43,833 nucleotides of DNA from QFOX01 sp044237845 (GTDB lineage: Bacteria; Pseudomonadota; Alphaproteobacteria; Rickettsiales; UBA3002), in assembly GCA_044237845.1 (NCBI GenBank), contig JBIIEL010000016.1, positions 1 through 43,833 of the forward strand, written 5' to 3'. The position numbers were made by a program, and so were the translations under genes. Within the stretch, counting starts at the first letter, position 1; every line of letters starts with the position of its first letter. The notes below the pieces were generated by a model. That model did no database searches and was not told where the DNA came from. It worked only from the letters and a program-made list of their open reading frames with translations. Positions 14,564 to 23,586 of the stretch are shown one piece after another.

Positions 14564-15291
14564 GACACACCATTCACCAGCAACAGCGCCGCCGCCGCAT
14601 CCACCTTATTTTCATAGAGTGCGCGGCCGAGGATGATGCCGTCGATGCCACGCGCAGCGCGCGCCTTCACCGCGCGGATATCGTCGAGCGAGCCGATGCC
14701 GCCCGAGAGAATAACGGGAATGGAAATCGCGGCGGCGAGTGCGGCGGTTTCATCAAGGTTCGGACCCGCGAGCGTGCCGTCGCGCGCGATGTCGGTATAG
14801 ATAATCGCAGCGACGCCTGCATCCTCGAAGCGCCGCGCGAGCTCGACCGCGCGCATGGTGGATTCTTCCACCCAGCCTTCGACGGCAACCATGCCGTTTT
14901 TGGCGTCAATCCCCACCACAATTTTCTCTGGATACGCCGCGGCGGCACGCCGAACCAGTGCCGGGTCACGCAGCGCCGCCGTGCCGAGAATCACCCGCGA
15001 GATGCCGAGTGCGAGCCAGCGCTCGATCGTCGCCATGTCGCGAATACCGCCGCCGAGCTGCACCGGAACATGCACGCTTTTCACGATATTCTCCACCACC
15101 GCATGGTTGATGGAAGCGCCACTGACCGCGCCGTTCAAATCCACCACATGCAGGTAATCGAACCCCACCGCCTCGAAACGGCGCGCCTGCGCGGCGGCAT
15201 CGTCGCTATAGACCGTCGCCGCGTTCATGTCGCCCTTATAGAGGCGCACGCAGTTGCCGTCCTTCAGGTCAATGGCGGGGTAGAGTCTCAT
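14560..15291 (-). CDS. hisA: ProFAR isomerase
   Basis: Isomerises ProFAR to PRFAR (fourth step of the pathway). The 243-residue barrel starts MRLYPAIDLKDGNCVRL with catalytic Asp8. VQLGGGIRD and ILSGGIGSLDD are the phosphate-binding loops and YTDIARDGTL holds the second catalytic Asp. The gene starts 13 nt from palindromic element C, which separates it from the GNAT gene in the same operon. No clear ribosome site is seen in the 13 nt. Confidence 0.96.
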   Translation of the reverse strand: MRLYPAIDLKDGNCVRLYKGDMNAATVYSDDAAAQARRFEAVGFDYLHVVDLNGAVSGASINHAVVENIVKSVHVPVQLGGGIRDMATIERWLALGISRVILGTAALRDPALVRRAAAAYPEKIVVGIDAKNGMVAVEGWVEESTMRAVELARRFEDAGVAAIIYTDIARDGTLAGPNLDETAALAAAISIPVILSGGIGSLDDIRAVKARAARGIDGIILGRALYENKVDAAAALLLVNGVS

Positions 15292-15303
15292 CGTGTGGCG
15301 CTC

Positions 15304-15422
15304 ATTTGAATCAGCATGGATGAAGCGCTAGGAAGCGCCGCGCGCAGGGAGGGAGTGTACGTTTTTGCACATGACCGACTGAGCACGAAGATGACAACGC
15401 GATTCGCCATGCTCATTCAAAT
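15304..15422. repeat. 120-bp palindromic element, copy C
   Basis: The 119-bp segment is bounded by ATTTGAATCAGCATGG (15304-15319) and CCATGCTCATTCAAAT (15407-15422), which pair with one mismatch. A central imperfect hairpin, TGTAC-GTTTTT-GCACA (15356-15371), is followed by TGA. It lies inside the his operon between the GNAT stop and hisA. The stop codon of the GNAT gene (15417-15419) is within its arm. Confidence 0.7.
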
Positions 15423-15974
15423 CAGGTTCGAAATCGGTTCGAGCTTCTTGTAGAAAAAATGCCCACTCACCATACTGGCGTTCACATATTCGTAGTACGG
15501 CATCGTGCCCCATTCGCTATAGCCATGGCCGCGATAGATTTCGAGTGCGCGGGTTTGCGTTTCGCGCACCGAGAGGTTGATGACCGAGAATCCGTCCTTC
15601 GCCGCTTCGCGCTCTGCCGCGCCGAGCAACATTCCTGCGAGGCCGTGCCCACGCGCCCAGGGGGCGACGAAATGCGCCTCAATCGTTGCCGCGAAGGCCG
15701 AGCTTTCTTTCGTTTTGCTGGGCCGGACCAGCTGAATCGCGCCCGCCACCACGCCATCCAGCCGGGCGACAATAAGGCTGCGCGCGGGCACCATCACCAC
15801 GCCTTTGTAGTAGCTCTCGAGGGTTTCTCGCATCGGCGGCGTCAGCCAGTTGAAGCCGATGCCATCGCGAATGGCGTCTTCCGTCGCCACCACCAGCTGG
15901 TCGATTTCGGCGTCGCTGAGCGCGGTTTTCTTTTCCACTACAAGGCTGTGTTTCGATTTTTCTGCCAGTGCCAT
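15417..15974 (-). CDS. GNAT family N-acetyltransferase
   Basis: A 185-residue acetyl-CoA-dependent acyltransferase. The core shows VAGAIQLVRP, the acetyl-CoA loop APWARGHGLAGMLLGAAERE and INLSVRETQTRALEIYRGHGY, the usual motif A and B region. The substrate is not known. The ATG at 15974 starts 1 nt after the hisH stop, so it belongs to the his transcript; a longer frame to 16067 would overlap hisH and has no support. The C-terminal tail runs into palindromic element C. It could modify a small metabolite or a protein terminus; nothing in the sequence decides. Confidence 0.85.
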   Translation of the reverse strand: MALAEKSKHSLVVEKKTALSDAEIDQLVVATEDAIRDGIGFNWLTPPMRETLESYYKGVVMVPARSLIVARLDGVVAGAIQLVRPSKTKESSAFAATIEAHFVAPWARGHGLAGMLLGAAEREAAKDGFSVINLSVRETQTRALEIYRGHGYSEWGTMPYYEYVNASMVSGHFFYKKLEPISNLI

Positions 15975-15975
15975 G

Positions 15976-16593
15976 TTACTGCCCGATGAAATGTCGAAGA
16001 AGCGCCAGACCTGCGGCCTGGCTTTTCTCCGGATGGAATTGCGTGGCGAGAATATTCTCGCGGCCAATCACTGCCACAAACTCGCCCCCATAGTCAACGC
16101 TGGCGAGCACTTCTTCCGTGCGGCAGCCGCTGGCGGCATAGGAGTGCACGAAGTAGAAATGATCATGGCACGTAGCAAAATAACCCTGCCCCCGCTGCAA
16201 GCGGTTCCAGCCCATATGGGGGATTTTGAGGCTGGAGTCGGCAGGCGTGATTTTTTTCACTTCGCCCTGAAACCAGCCGAGACCGGCGTGTACGCCATGT
16301 TCGTGGCCGCGCTGAAACAGCATCTGCATGCCCACACAAATACCGAGGAAGGGCGTTTTGCGGGCGAGCACGGCATCTTCCAGCGCGGCGCGCATGCCGG
16401 GCAAGGCGGTGAGACCCGCCATACAATCTGCGAAGGCGCCGACACCGGGTAGCACAATATGCGTGGCCGTTGCCAACGCCGTTGCATCCGTCACCACTTC
16501 CAGCACCGCCCCTTCCGCAAGTTGGCTCGCGAAGGCTTTGCGCACAGAGTGTAAATTCCCCGCGCCGCAATCGATGATGGCAATGCGTGTCAC
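15976..16593 (-). CDS. hisH: Imidazole glycerol phosphate synthase, glutaminase subunit
   Basis: Supplies ammonia from glutamine to HisF. The 205-residue class I amidotransferase shows IIDCGAGNLHSVRKA, the oxyanion segment VLPGVGAFADCM, the nucleophile Cys86 in LGICVGMQMLF and the pair His187/Glu189 in TQFHPEKSQ. The ATG overlaps the stop of the DUF2628 gene by 4 nt. Confidence 0.97.
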   Translation of the reverse strand: MTRIAIIDCGAGNLHSVRKAFASQLAEGAVLEVVTDATALATATHIVLPGVGAFADCMAGLTALPGMRAALEDAVLARKTPFLGICVGMQMLFQRGHEHGVHAGLGWFQGEVKKITPADSSLKIPHMGWNRLQRGQGYFATCHDHFYFVHSYAASGCRTEEVLASVDYGGEFVAVIGRENILATQFHPEKSQAAGLALLRHFIGQ

Positions 16594-16967
16594 GCCGCGA
16601 CCATGTCGTAGAAGCGGCGCTCAGCGGCGAGTTCGCTTTCCGCCGCCACCACGCCGGTCATGGTGTAGCCACGGCGAGTGAGCGCCGCGCGCTCAAGGTC
16701 ATGCGCCACAAAACCGAGCATCACGGTGAGGAACGCTTGCGCCACGCCCTGCCCCACCTCGCTGATGCCATAAGTCTCTCCGGCATAGACCATCATGCCA
16801 AGCAGCATGAGATAGGCGCATGCTTCGAGCCACAGCCGGTGCATCACCAGCCACAGCACGGTGAACGCGCTCGCCCAGATGCTAAATCCCTCGCGCACCA
16901 GCATCGCCCGATCTGCGGGTTCCGCAATCGAGGTATTTTCATGCACGGTAAAAATTTTGGTTCGCAT
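16590..16967 (-). CDS. DUF2628 membrane protein
   Basis: A 125-residue small membrane protein. It starts MRTKIFTVHENTS and has two to three hydrophobic spans (FSIWASAFTVLWLVMHRLW, CAYLMLLGMMVYAG, GVAQAFLTVMLGFVAHDL). The C-terminal ALTRRGYTMTGVVAAESELAAERRF is typical of the DUF2628 family, which often sits between hisB and hisH in alphaproteobacteria. Function unknown. It starts 3 nt after the hisB stop and overlaps hisH. Confidence 0.85.
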   Translation of the reverse strand: MRTKIFTVHENTSIAEPADRAMLVREGFSIWASAFTVLWLVMHRLWLEACAYLMLLGMMVYAGETYGISEVGQGVAQAFLTVMLGFVAHDLERAALTRRGYTMTGVVAAESELAAERRFYDMVAA

Positions 16968-16970
16968 TGT

Positions 16971-17573
16971 TTACCCCTGCGTCAGCACGCCTTTGGTGGA
17001 TGGCACCGCGCCAGCCTTCCGCGCATCAATCGTAATCGCGTCACGCAGCGAGCGGGCGAGCGCCTTGAAGCAGCTCTCCACAATATGGTGGTTGTTCACG
17101 CCGTAGAGATTCTCGACATGCAGATTCGCGCCGAGCTGGTTGGCAAACGCAAGGAACCATTCGCGCACCAGCTCGCTGTCCCACTCGCCGAGTTTGGCCT
17201 GCGTGAACGCGACATTCCACACCAAGTATGGTCGGCCGGAAAGGTCGAGCGCGACGCGGCTCAATGTTTCATCCATCGGCGCATAGGCGCTGCCATAGCG
17301 GGTGATGCCGATGCGTTCGCCGAGCGCGTCCGACACGGCACGGCCAAGCGCGAGCGCAGTGTCCTCCGTGGTGTGGTGACCGTCGATATGTAAATCGCCT
17401 TTCACCTCCACCACCATGTCGATGAGGCTGTGGCGCGAGAGCTGTTCGAGCATATGGTCGAAGAACCCGATGCCGGTCGCGATGTTATACTGCCCCGTGC
17501 CGTCGAGATTCACCTCGACCGCGATGCGGGTTTCCTTCGTGTTACGTTCCACCTTCGCGCGGCGCTCTGTCAT
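16971..17573 (-). CDS. hisB: Imidazoleglycerol-phosphate dehydratase
   Basis: Dehydrates imidazole glycerol phosphate to imidazole acetol phosphate (sixth step). The 200-residue monofunctional enzyme has GIGFFDHMLEQLSRHS, GDLHIDGHHTTEDTALALG and GVNNHHIVESCFKALARSLRDA, the His/Glu clusters that bind two Mn ions. The N-terminus shows the expected TKETRI. It is the first gene of the minus-strand his operon, divergent from rlmB. The bifunctional phosphatase domain of enteric HisB is absent, so histidinol-phosphate phosphatase must be elsewhere. Confidence 0.97.
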   Translation of the reverse strand: MTERRAKVERNTKETRIAVEVNLDGTGQYNIATGIGFFDHMLEQLSRHSLIDMVVEVKGDLHIDGHHTTEDTALALGRAVSDALGERIGITRYGSAYAPMDETLSRVALDLSGRPYLVWNVAFTQAKLGEWDSELVREWFLAFANQLGANLHVENLYGVNNHHIVESCFKALARSLRDAITIDARKAGAVPSTKGVLTQG

Positions 17574-17597
17574 GGCATTCTCCTGTTCGTGGCATGG

Positions 17598-17676
17598 TAG
17601 CCCAGCCTAGACTCAGCGTCAATGCAAGCACCGAAATAATATCAGGTTTCACTGGAAACCCATCCAAGGCTGGGTT
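17598..17676. repeat. Inverted repeat in the hisB-rlmB divergent spacer
   Basis: TAGCCCAGCCTA (17598-17609) pairs with AAGGCTGGGTTA at 17666-17677 with few mismatches. Inside, GGTTTC-ACTG-GAAACC (17646-17659) forms a hairpin. At about 79 bp it is shorter than the four 120-bp elements and has no matching core. It may be an operator or structured region between the two divergent genes. No strong promoter is seen. Confidence 0.4.
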
Positions 17677-17687
17677 AAACCAAGCGC

Positions 17688-18542
17688 ATGGCAAAAAAAC
17701 ATCGCATATCCAACCGCAGCGCGCTGCCCCCGGCAAAGGGTTCACCGCATCACACCAACCTCAGCCGCCCACGCCCGGAACCGCGCGCGAATCATGGCGC
17801 AAAAAGTGACCGCGCACCCTCGCAAGGCGGCGGCCATTGGGTCTATGGCTGGCATGCGGTGAACGCCGCGCTCGCCAACCCGGAGCGGGTGGTGTTGCGC
17901 ATCCTCGCCAACGAGAGCAACGCAACACGCTTAAAACTTCCACGAAAATTGCCTGCACCGCAGGTGCTGGACGGGCGTGAGCTGGACCGCATTCTCGGTG
18001 CGGAGTCGGTGCATCAGGGCATCGCGGCAGAGGTGAAGCCGCTGGAGCCATTCACGCTGGAAGACGTGATTCACGCCAAAAGCGGCACATTGGTCATACT
18101 CGATCAGGTGAGCGACCCGCATAATGTGGGGGCGATCATGCGCTCAGCCGCCGCCTATGACGCGATTGCGGTGGTCACCCCGAAAGACCATTCCGCGCCG
18201 GAGACGCCCGCGATGGCGAAGGCGGCGAGCGGCGGGCTCGACATTGTGCCGCGCGTAGTGGTGACCAATCTCGCGACCGCGATGCGCGAACTGAAAGATG
18301 CAGGCTGGTGGATCATCGGGCTCGAGGGCGAAGCAAAACAAGAACTCACCGACCTGAAATTCAGCGGCAAAACTGTGCTGGTGCTCGGTGCCGAAGGCAA
18401 AGGCATGCGCCGCCTCACTGCGGAACTTTGCGACGAACGCGTGCGCCTGCCGATGGGCTCGCGTATGGAGAGCCTCAATGTCAGCAACGCCGCGGCGATT
18501 GCACTTTACCACGTCTATCTCGCGGGGAAACGTCATGCATAG
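17688..18542 (+). CDS. rlmB: 23S rRNA (guanosine-2'-O)-methyltransferase RlmB
   Basis: SPOUT-family enzyme expected to methylate 2'-O of G2251 in 23S rRNA. The 284-residue protein has a basic disordered N-terminus of about 50 residues, then HWVYGWHAVNAALANP (substrate-binding domain). The SAM knot is ILDQVSDPHNVGAIMRSAA, LVLGAEGKGMRRLT and LPMGSRMESLNVSNAAAIALY. It has no clear ribosome site. Its last 8 nt overlap the pmbA start. It heads the plus-strand block that continues through lpxK. Confidence 0.92.
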   Translation: MAKKHRISNRSALPPAKGSPHHTNLSRPRPEPRANHGAKSDRAPSQGGGHWVYGWHAVNAALANPERVVLRILANESNATRLKLPRKLPAPQVLDGRELDRILGAESVHQGIAAEVKPLEPFTLEDVIHAKSGTLVILDQVSDPHNVGAIMRSAAAYDAIAVVTPKDHSAPETPAMAKAASGGLDIVPRVVVTNLATAMRELKDAGWWIIGLEGEAKQELTDLKFSGKTVLVLGAEGKGMRRLTAELCDERVRLPMGSRMESLNVSNAAAIALYHVYLAGKRHA

Positions 18543-19875
18543 CGACGCGCTGCTCACCCTCGCCGCGCAGGCGGTGGAAGCGGCACGTGCCGCCGGTGCC
18601 ACCACCTGCGACGCACTCGCCATCGCCGCGACGGATGTCAACGCCAGCATCAGGAACGGCGCGCCGGAAACCATCGAGCGTTCGGAATCGGTCGGCGTCG
18701 GCTTACGCGTGTTTGTCGGTCAGTCTTCGGCGACGTTATCGAGTTCCGACTTAACCGCCGCCTCCATGCGCAGCATGGCGGAAAACGCGGTGGCGATCGC
18801 GCGCGTCGCGCCCGCCGATCCCTTCGCCGGGCTGGCGGATGCAGCACTCATCGCCAAGGCATGGCCATCGCCGGACATTGCCGACGCCACCATTCCCGAA
18901 ATGAATTACCTGCAAACCATCGCCCGCGCGGCAGAGGATGCCGGGCGCAGCGCCCCCGGCATTACCAACAGTAACGGGGCGGATGCGAGCGCCAGCCAGC
19001 ATCACCTCGCGCTTGTCACCAGCCACGGGTTTTCCGGACATTACACCACCTCGCGCTACAGCATTTCCACCTCGCTCATCGCCGGTTCGGGCGAAACCAT
19101 GCAGCGCGATTACGACTACGCGATGACCACGCATCAGCGCGCCCTGCCCTCGCCGGAAAGCATCGGGCACGAAGCGGCCGCGCGCGCCGTCGCCAAACTC
19201 AATCCGCGTAAAATTCCTTCGCAAACCGCGACTATCTATTTCGAACCACGCTGCGGGCGGCAATTGCTGTCGGCCTTCGCCAGCGCCATCTCCGGCAGCG
19301 CCATCACGCGCGGCACCAGCTTCCTGAAGGACGCCCTCAACACAAAAATCTTCGCCGAGAACATCACCATCACCGACGACCCGCTGCGCGATTTCGGCCT
19401 CGGCTCCCACCCGTTCGATGCCGAGGGCATCGCCGCCACCCCGCGTGATTTCGTCGCGCGCGGCACGCTCACCTCCTGGGTGCTCGACACGCGCTCGGCC
19501 AATCAGCTTGGCCTTGTCACCACCGGCCATGCCTCGCGCGGCCTCTCCGGCGCGCCGCATCCTTCCACCAGCAATCTCTATTTGCATGGCGGCAGCGACA
19601 CGACCGACGCACTCTTCGCCAATCTCGGCGACGGGTTTTACGTCACCGAAACCATCGGCCACGGCATCAACCTCATCACGGGCGACTACTCCGTCGGCGC
19701 GTCCGGCTTCTGGCTCGAAGGCGGCACGCGCGCCTATCCGGTTTCCGAAGTCACCATCGCCGGCAATCTGCGCGACATGTTCGCGAACCTCGTCGCCGCA
19801 AATGATTTGGAATTCCGTTACGGCACCAACGTGCCAACCCTCGCCGTCCCCCAAATGACCATCGCGGGGAACTGA
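18535..19875 (+). CDS. pmbA: TldE/PmbA metalloprotease-like subunit
   Basis: A 446-residue member of the TldD/TldE (PmbA) family, whose heterodimer is a zinc protease that unfolds and cleaves peptides such as modified antimicrobial peptides and CcdA. No HExxxH zinc motif is seen, which fits the non-catalytic TldE subunit; tldD is not in the window. Family features are SESVGVGLRVFVGQSSATLS, SAITRGTSFLKDAL, FDAEGIAATPRDFVARGTL and the C-terminal IGHGINLITGDYSVGASGFW. The ATG at 18535 overlaps rlmB. The stop overlaps the next ATG (TGATG). Confidence 0.88.
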   Translation: MHSDALLTLAAQAVEAARAAGATTCDALAIAATDVNASIRNGAPETIERSESVGVGLRVFVGQSSATLSSSDLTAASMRSMAENAVAIARVAPADPFAGLADAALIAKAWPSPDIADATIPEMNYLQTIARAAEDAGRSAPGITNSNGADASASQHHLALVTSHGFSGHYTTSRYSISTSLIAGSGETMQRDYDYAMTTHQRALPSPESIGHEAAARAVAKLNPRKIPSQTATIYFEPRCGRQLLSAFASAISGSAITRGTSFLKDALNTKIFAENITITDDPLRDFGLGSHPFDAEGIAATPRDFVARGTLTSWVLDTRSANQLGLVTTGHASRGLSGAPHPSTSNLYLHGGSDTTDALFANLGDGFYVTETIGHGINLITGDYSVGASGFWLEGGTRAYPVSEVTIAGNLRDMFANLVAANDLEFRYGTNVPTLAVPQMTIAGN

Positions 19876-21632
19876 TGTCCGAAGCGCCCACACCCAGCTT
19901 CGCACTCTATAAACGCCTGCTGCGCACCTATGTCATGCGCTATCGTCGCGTGCTGTTCCTCGGCGCATTTGCCATGCTGCTCGTCGCAGGCACCAGCGCG
20001 ATGCAAGCCTATCTCATGAAGCCAGTGCTCGACGATATCTTCGTCAATAAAAACGAAGTGTTTCTGTTCTGGATTCCCATCATCCTCATGCTCACTGCAC
20101 TCGTGAATGCGGTGGGGGATTACGGCCAATCACTCTGCCTCAAATATGTGGGTCAACGCGTGGTTTCCGATATGCAAGGCGACCTGTTCGCCCATCTCAT
20201 GCATTCGGATATCAGCCTCTTTCACGAGCAATCCTCCGGTCGCCTCATCTCGCGCCTCACCAACGACATCATGCTCATGCGCCAATCGGTGAGCCAGGTC
20301 ATCACCGGCGCCATCAAGGAAAGCTGCACCGCCGTCGCACTCGTCGTCGTCATGCTTTACCAAAGCCTCGCCATGTCTGGCATGGCGGTAGGCATTCTGC
20401 TGTTTGCCTTTCTGCCGATCTCCAAACTCGGCCGCCGCATGCGCAAAGTCTCGGATGCCACGCAATCACAAATGGCTGATTTCTCGGCACAGCTTGATGA
20501 CACGTTCCAGGGCGTGCGCGTGGTGAAGGCCTATCGCCGCGAGGCGTTCGAAATCGCCCGCGTGCGCGAAACCGTGCGCCAGCTGTTCAAGCTCTATTAC
20601 AAAGCGACGCGCATTCAGTCCGCCGTCGCGCCGATGATGTCGCTGCTCGGTGGCGTCGCCATCGCCGCCATCATCTGGTATGGCGGGTTTGAGGTTATTC
20701 ATGGCGATACCACACCCGGCGCCTTTTTCTCCTTCATCACCGCGATGCTGATGGCCTATCGCCCCGTCAAAACACTCGCCGGGCTCAACACGCAATTACA
20801 AGAAGGCATGGCCGCCGCCGCGCGCTTCTTCGCCATAATCGACAGCAAGCCCACCATTGCCGACAAGGCCGATGCGGCGCCTCTCGCCGTCACTGGTGGC
20901 ACCATCACCCTCACGGATGTTTCCTTCCATTATCACCCTGGCAGCGGCGGGGTGGAGGGCTTGAGCTTCACCGTGCCTGCGGGAAAAACCGTTGCACTCG
21001 TCGGCTCCTCCGGCTCCGGCAAAAGCACCATCATGAATCTGCTACTGCGTTTTTACGAGCCGCAATCCGGCAGCATCACCATCGACGGCATGGATGTGCG
21101 CGATGTCACCCTCGCCTCCTTGCGCGATGCGCTCGGCCTCGTCAGCCAAGACATCGTCCTCTTCAACGATTCCGTGCGCGCCAACATCGCCTACGGCAAG
21201 CTGGATGCCACGGAAGAGGAAATCATCGCCGCCGCGAAAAAAGCACACGCGCATGAATTCATCACAGCGATGCCGCAGGGCTACGACACGCCCATCGGGC
21301 CGCTTGGCGTCAAGCTCTCTGGCGGCCAGCGCCAGCGGCTTTCCATCGCCCGCGCCATTCTCAAAAACGCGCCGATTTTGTTGCTCGACGAAGCGACCAG
21401 CGCGCTCGACAACGCTTCCGAACGCGCCGTGCAGGACGCGCTTGCCGCGCTTTCCGCCGGGCGCACCACGCTCGTCATCGCCCACCGCCTCAGCACGATT
21501 CAAGACGCAGACACCATCCTCGTGCTCGACCACGGGCGCATCGCCGCGAGCGGCACCCATGCGGAACTTGTCGCTAAAAGCCCCATCTACCAGGCGTTGC
21601 AGCATCCGCACGCCGAGCCCGTGAGTGCGTAA
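19875..21632 (+). CDS. msbA: MsbA-like lipid exporter, ABC transporter with fused TMD and NBD
   Basis: A 585-residue half-transporter, expected to act as a homodimer in the inner membrane. An N-terminal six-helix exporter domain (about 1-320) includes SSGRLISRLTNDI, followed by a nucleotide-binding domain. Walker A GSSGSGKST is near residue 377, the signature LSGGQRQRLSIARAI near 481 and Walker B ILLLDEATSALD near 501; the switch His is in IAHRLST. Its place between pmbA and waaA/lpxK argues for lipid A-core flipping rather than drug export, but sequence alone cannot separate these. Confidence 0.85.
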   Translation: MSEAPTPSFALYKRLLRTYVMRYRRVLFLGAFAMLLVAGTSAMQAYLMKPVLDDIFVNKNEVFLFWIPIILMLTALVNAVGDYGQSLCLKYVGQRVVSDMQGDLFAHLMHSDISLFHEQSSGRLISRLTNDIMLMRQSVSQVITGAIKESCTAVALVVVMLYQSLAMSGMAVGILLFAFLPISKLGRRMRKVSDATQSQMADFSAQLDDTFQGVRVVKAYRREAFEIARVRETVRQLFKLYYKATRIQSAVAPMMSLLGGVAIAAIIWYGGFEVIHGDTTPGAFFSFITAMLMAYRPVKTLAGLNTQLQEGMAAAARFFAIIDSKPTIADKADAAPLAVTGGTITLTDVSFHYHPGSGGVEGLSFTVPAGKTVALVGSSGSGKSTIMNLLLRFYEPQSGSITIDGMDVRDVTLASLRDALGLVSQDIVLFNDSVRANIAYGKLDATEEEIIAAAKKAHAHEFITAMPQGYDTPIGPLGVKLSGGQRQRLSIARAILKNAPILLLDEATSALDNASERAVQDALAALSAGRTTLVIAHRLSTIQDADTILVLDHGRIAASGTHAELVAKSPIYQALQHPHAEPVSA

Positions 21633-22318
21633 TGAAAAAGCCACCTCTCAAAAAACGCATCCTCAACGCGCGGGCGACGCATCTCGTGCTGTCGTTCCTC
21701 GCCAGCCTCCTGATGCGCGCCATCTATGCCACCAACCGCGTGAGTTTCGAGTTTGACGAAAGCACGTTACCTTATCTCAGCGGCGATAAACCGGCGATTT
21801 TCTGCTTCTGGCATGGGCGGATGATCATGCAGCAGTTTGTCAAACCGCGCGGGCGCAGCATGTCGGTGCTCATCTCTCACCATAACGACGGCGCGCTCAT
21901 CACCGCCGTGATGAAATGGTTTGGCGTTGGCTCTGTGCGCGGTTCAAAAAAACGCGGCAGCACTAAAGCGCTGCGCGATATGCTCGGCGTCACCGAGGCG
22001 GGTGGCAACCTCGCCATCACGCCGGACGGGCCACGCGGCCCCTTCCAAAAAGCGGCTGAGGGTGCGGCTTATGTCGCAGCAAAAACCGGCTACCCACTAC
22101 TGCCCATCACCTTCTCCGCCAGCCGCCACTGGCGCTTTCGCAGCTGGGATCGTTTCTTTGTGCCAAAACCCTTTGGCCGCATCACCTTCGTCACCCACCC
22201 GCTGCTCACCGTAACCGACGACGACGACGCGGCCATCACCGCCGCCACGGTGGCGCTTGAGAACGCACTCACCACCATCACCGCCGAGGCGGATGAAATT
22301 TGCGGGGTCGCGGCATGA
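21632..22318 (+). CDS. DUF374 lysophospholipid acyltransferase family protein
   Basis: A 228-residue protein. One N-terminal hydrophobic stretch (LVLSFLASLLMRAIYATN) probably anchors it to the membrane. FCFWHGRMIMQQ, SHHNDGALI, VRGSKKRGSTKALRDML and ITPDGPRGP are DUF374 signatures. The family belongs to the LPLAT fold and is regularly found beside waaA and lpxK in alphaproteobacteria, so a secondary acyl transfer to lipid A is plausible but not shown. Its ATG overlaps the msbA stop (TAATG) and its stop overlaps waaA. Confidence 0.88.
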   Translation: MKKPPLKKRILNARATHLVLSFLASLLMRAIYATNRVSFEFDESTLPYLSGDKPAIFCFWHGRMIMQQFVKPRGRSMSVLISHHNDGALITAVMKWFGVGSVRGSKKRGSTKALRDMLGVTEAGGNLAITPDGPRGPFQKAAEGAAYVAAKTGYPLLPITFSASRHWRFRSWDRFFVPKPFGRITFVTHPLLTVTDDDDAAITAATVALENALTTITAEADEICGVAA

Positions 22319-23586
22319 TGCGTGCGCTCTACAGCCTCACCGGCATCGCGCTCACGCCGCTCATTCGCTTATGGCTCACCCGACGCGCCGCGCGTGGCAA
22401 AGAAGTGCCCGCGCGCATGGGCGAGCGCTTTGGCTACGCCTCCACCCCGCGCCCTGTCGGCCCCCTCATCTGGTTCCACGCGGCGAGTGTCGGTGAAACG
22501 CAATCTGTGCTCACGCTGATGCGCAGCCTGCTCGTGCAGCATCCCGCCCTTCACATTCTCATCACTACTGGCACCGTCACTTCTGCCGCATTGGTGGCGC
22601 AGCAAAACATCCCACGCGTCATCCATCAGTTCATCCCGGTGGATACGCATCACGCCGTCCGCCGCTTTCTCGCGCACTGGCAGCCGAGCCTCGCGCTCTG
22701 GGTGGAATCTGAATTCTGGCCGCAGCTGCTGTGGCAGACGCACGCGCGTGGCGTGCCGATGTTGCTGATCAACGCGCGTATGTCGCAGCGTTCGTTTGAT
22801 GGCTGGCAGCGTTTCCCGCGCCTCATTCGCAGCCTGCTTGCCTGCTTCACCGCCGCTTATGCAGGCGCGCCAGAAGACGCCGCACGCCTGCGCGCCCTCG
22901 GCGCGGCGGATGTGCGCGAAGTGGGTAATTTGAAATACGACGCCGCGCCACTGCCGGTGGATGACGCGCTCCTCGCCGAACTCACTCGCGCCACCGCTGG
23001 CCGCCGCATCTGGGTCGCCGCCAGCACGCATGCGAACGAAGAACAAATGATCGCCGAAGTGCAGCAGCGCCTGCGCGAGGAATTTCCGGAGCTGCTCTGC
23101 ATTCTCATTCCGCGCCACGCCACCCGTGGCGACGCCATCGCGGCCGACCTTGCCGCAAACCGCATCACCGCCGCGCAGCGCAGCAAAGGCGAGCCCATTC
23201 TCGCCGCGACCGACATCTACCTCGCCGACACGATGGGCGAACTTGGCACGTTCTATTCCCTCACCGACCTCGTGTTTCTTGGTGGCTCGTTGGTGGCCGT
23301 CGGCGGCCATAATCCGCTCGAGCCAGCGCGCTTTGGTGCCGCCATTCTCACCGGCGCGCAGTTCCATAATTTTACCACCATCATGCAGCATTTGCTGCAG
23401 CATGACGCGCTGCGAGTAGTGCAACAAAAATCCGATCTCATCGCCGCGTTGCGCATATTGCTGACGGACGATGCGGCGCGTAAAAAAATGGCCGAAAATG
23501 CTGCAGCAATCGTTGCCGCCTCCCGCGGCGCGAGCGAGCATATTGCGCAGCATATCGCCGCGCTCCTTCCAGCGGAGGTGTTATGA
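22315..23586 (+). CDS. waaA: Kdo transferase (3-deoxy-D-manno-octulosonic acid transferase)
   Basis: Transfers Kdo from CMP-Kdo to lipid IVA at the inner face of the inner membrane. The protein has 423 residues; its GT-B fold is recognised by LIWFHAASVGETQSV, TTGTVTSAALV, ALWVESEFWPQLLW, GNLKYDAAP, STHANEEQMI and the CMP-Kdo binding FLGGSLVAVGGHNPLEPA. An N-terminal hydrophobic segment acts as membrane anchor. Two overlapping ATGs exist (22315, 22318); the first gives the ATGA coupling with the preceding gene. It overlaps lpxK by 4 nt. Confidence 0.95.
   Translation: MMRALYSLTGIALTPLIRLWLTRRAARGKEVPARMGERFGYASTPRPVGPLIWFHAASVGETQSVLTLMRSLLVQHPALHILITTGTVTSAALVAQQNIPRVIHQFIPVDTHHAVRRFLAHWQPSLALWVESEFWPQLLWQTHARGVPMLLINARMSQRSFDGWQRFPRLIRSLLACFTAAYAGAPEDAARLRALGAADVREVGNLKYDAAPLPVDDALLAELTRATAGRRIWVAASTHANEEQMIAEVQQRLREEFPELLCILIPRHATRGDAIAADLAANRITAAQRSKGEPILAATDIYLADTMGELGTFYSLTDLVFLGGSLVAVGGHNPLEPARFGAAILTGAQFHNFTTIMQHLLQHDALRVVQQKSDLIAALRILLTDDAARKKMAENAAAIVAASRGASEHIAQHIAALLPAEVL

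Noticed and set aside
18751..19905. Long minus-strand reading frame of 384 codons opposite pmbA
   Set aside because: It is antisense to a clear TldE/PmbA gene, has low-complexity Gly/Ala/Arg composition, and shows no family motif. High GC causes such open antisense frames.
22369..23553. Minus-strand frame of 394 codons opposite waaA
   Set aside because: Antisense shadow of waaA, with no ribosome site and no recognisable protein features.
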